Shown one piece after another: positions 63,838 to 64,000 of a stretch of DNA of 64,000 nucleotides. Under the pieces are notes generated by a model. That model was not told where the DNA came from. It saw nothing but the letters and a program-made list of their open reading frames with translations, and did no database searches. Origin of the DNA: Chenopodium formosanum (lineage: Eukaryota > Streptophyta > Magnoliopsida > Caryophyllales > Amaranthaceae); the NCBI GenBank assembly GCA_024500155.1, contig CM044879.1, forward strand, positions 8,447,501 to 8,511,500, written 5' to 3'. The position numbers were made by a program, and so were the translations under genes. How positions within the stretch are numbered: the stretch's first letter is position 1; each line of letters begins with the position of its first letter.

Positions 63838-64000
63838 TGCTCAAATGTGGACCGAAAAATTGAATAAAATTTTATAATGTGTATGAGTATTCATCCTTAA
63901 TGTTGTTCCACAATGATTGATTATCACCATATTGATTTATCATAATCTTATTAGTCCTATATTATCGTAAAGTATATTGATTCCTTTAGTTTAAATTACC
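62293..64000. other. AT-rich stretch to the window end
   Basis: No gene seen. The part at about 62465-63090 is a degenerate TGTTCAT minisatellite. A GT/GA microsatellite lies at about 63807-63836. Confidence 0.55.
62465..63090. repeat. Degenerate ATATGTTCATATTTT minisatellite
   Basis: Well over fifteen imperfect copies of a unit of about 20-25 bp around GCATATGTTCATATTTTGAA, with variants such as TATGTTCACTTTCT. Spacing is irregular. Confidence 0.8.

Overview
This window is nuclear DNA of a flowering plant. The evidence is spliced genes with GT/AG introns, a plant-type SCC4 (MAU2) cohesin-loader gene, a cluster of MIR399 microRNA genes, a plant mobile domain gene, Ty3 chromovirus LTRs primed by initiator-Met tRNA, and Stowaway, CACTA and MULE elements. 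No bacterial, organellar or CRISPR features were seen. The species cannot be fixed by eye; a eudicot is the best guess.

Region 1 (about 124-7700) is a large Mutator-like element (MULE) with 38-bp terminal inverted repeats. It carries two convergent spliced genes: a plant mobile domain (PMD/MAIN-like) gene on the plus strand and, on the minus strand, a MULE transposase fused to a C-terminal OTU-type cysteine protease domain. Each gene has a tiny first exon, and each first intron holds a six-module palindrome cluster and a long AAT/ATT microsatellite, so the element is mirror-symmetric. A broken hAT transposase start follows (7822-8215).

Region 2 (about 8.9-33.1 kb) is a set of diverged segmental duplications holding five MIR399 hairpins, all on the plus strand (10572, 25065, 28007, 32031, 32965). 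Each lies roughly 95-130 bp downstream of a GNATATNC-type P1BS element (degenerate in the last), the PHR1 site of phosphate-starvation genes. The first copy is cut off from the other four by an 11.9-kb tandem retrotransposon array, LTR-internal-LTR-internal-LTR (11103-22988). Its internal regions keep only scraps of gag, protease, RT and the polyprotein tail. The array is flanked by a perfect 145-bp direct repeat instead of the usual 5-bp target duplication. Two TTCAG-rich MITEs and a 530-bp retroposon with a 14-bp target duplication also lie here.

Region 3 (34-35.1 kb) has a short spliced gene that encodes only the TTF zinc-finger part of a hAT (ZMYM1-like) transposase. Region 4 (36.1-53.9 kb, minus strand) is a complete 13-exon SCC4/MAU2 gene (722 aa) whose introns hold Stowaway MITEs, an RTE/SINE tail, microsatellites and a minisatellite built around copies of a 5' splice site. 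A foldback/MULE-like element sits about 135 bp upstream of its start codon. Region 5 (58.2-59.5 kb) is a small three-exon gene for an atypical HLH protein with an ACT-like C-terminus. Region 6 (60.8-64 kb) has a non-autonomous CACTA element and a degenerate TGTTCAT-type minisatellite.

Taken together, the host genes are the MIR399 cluster (phosphate homeostasis), SCC4 (cohesin loading) and the HLH/ACT gene. Most of the rest is transposon DNA.
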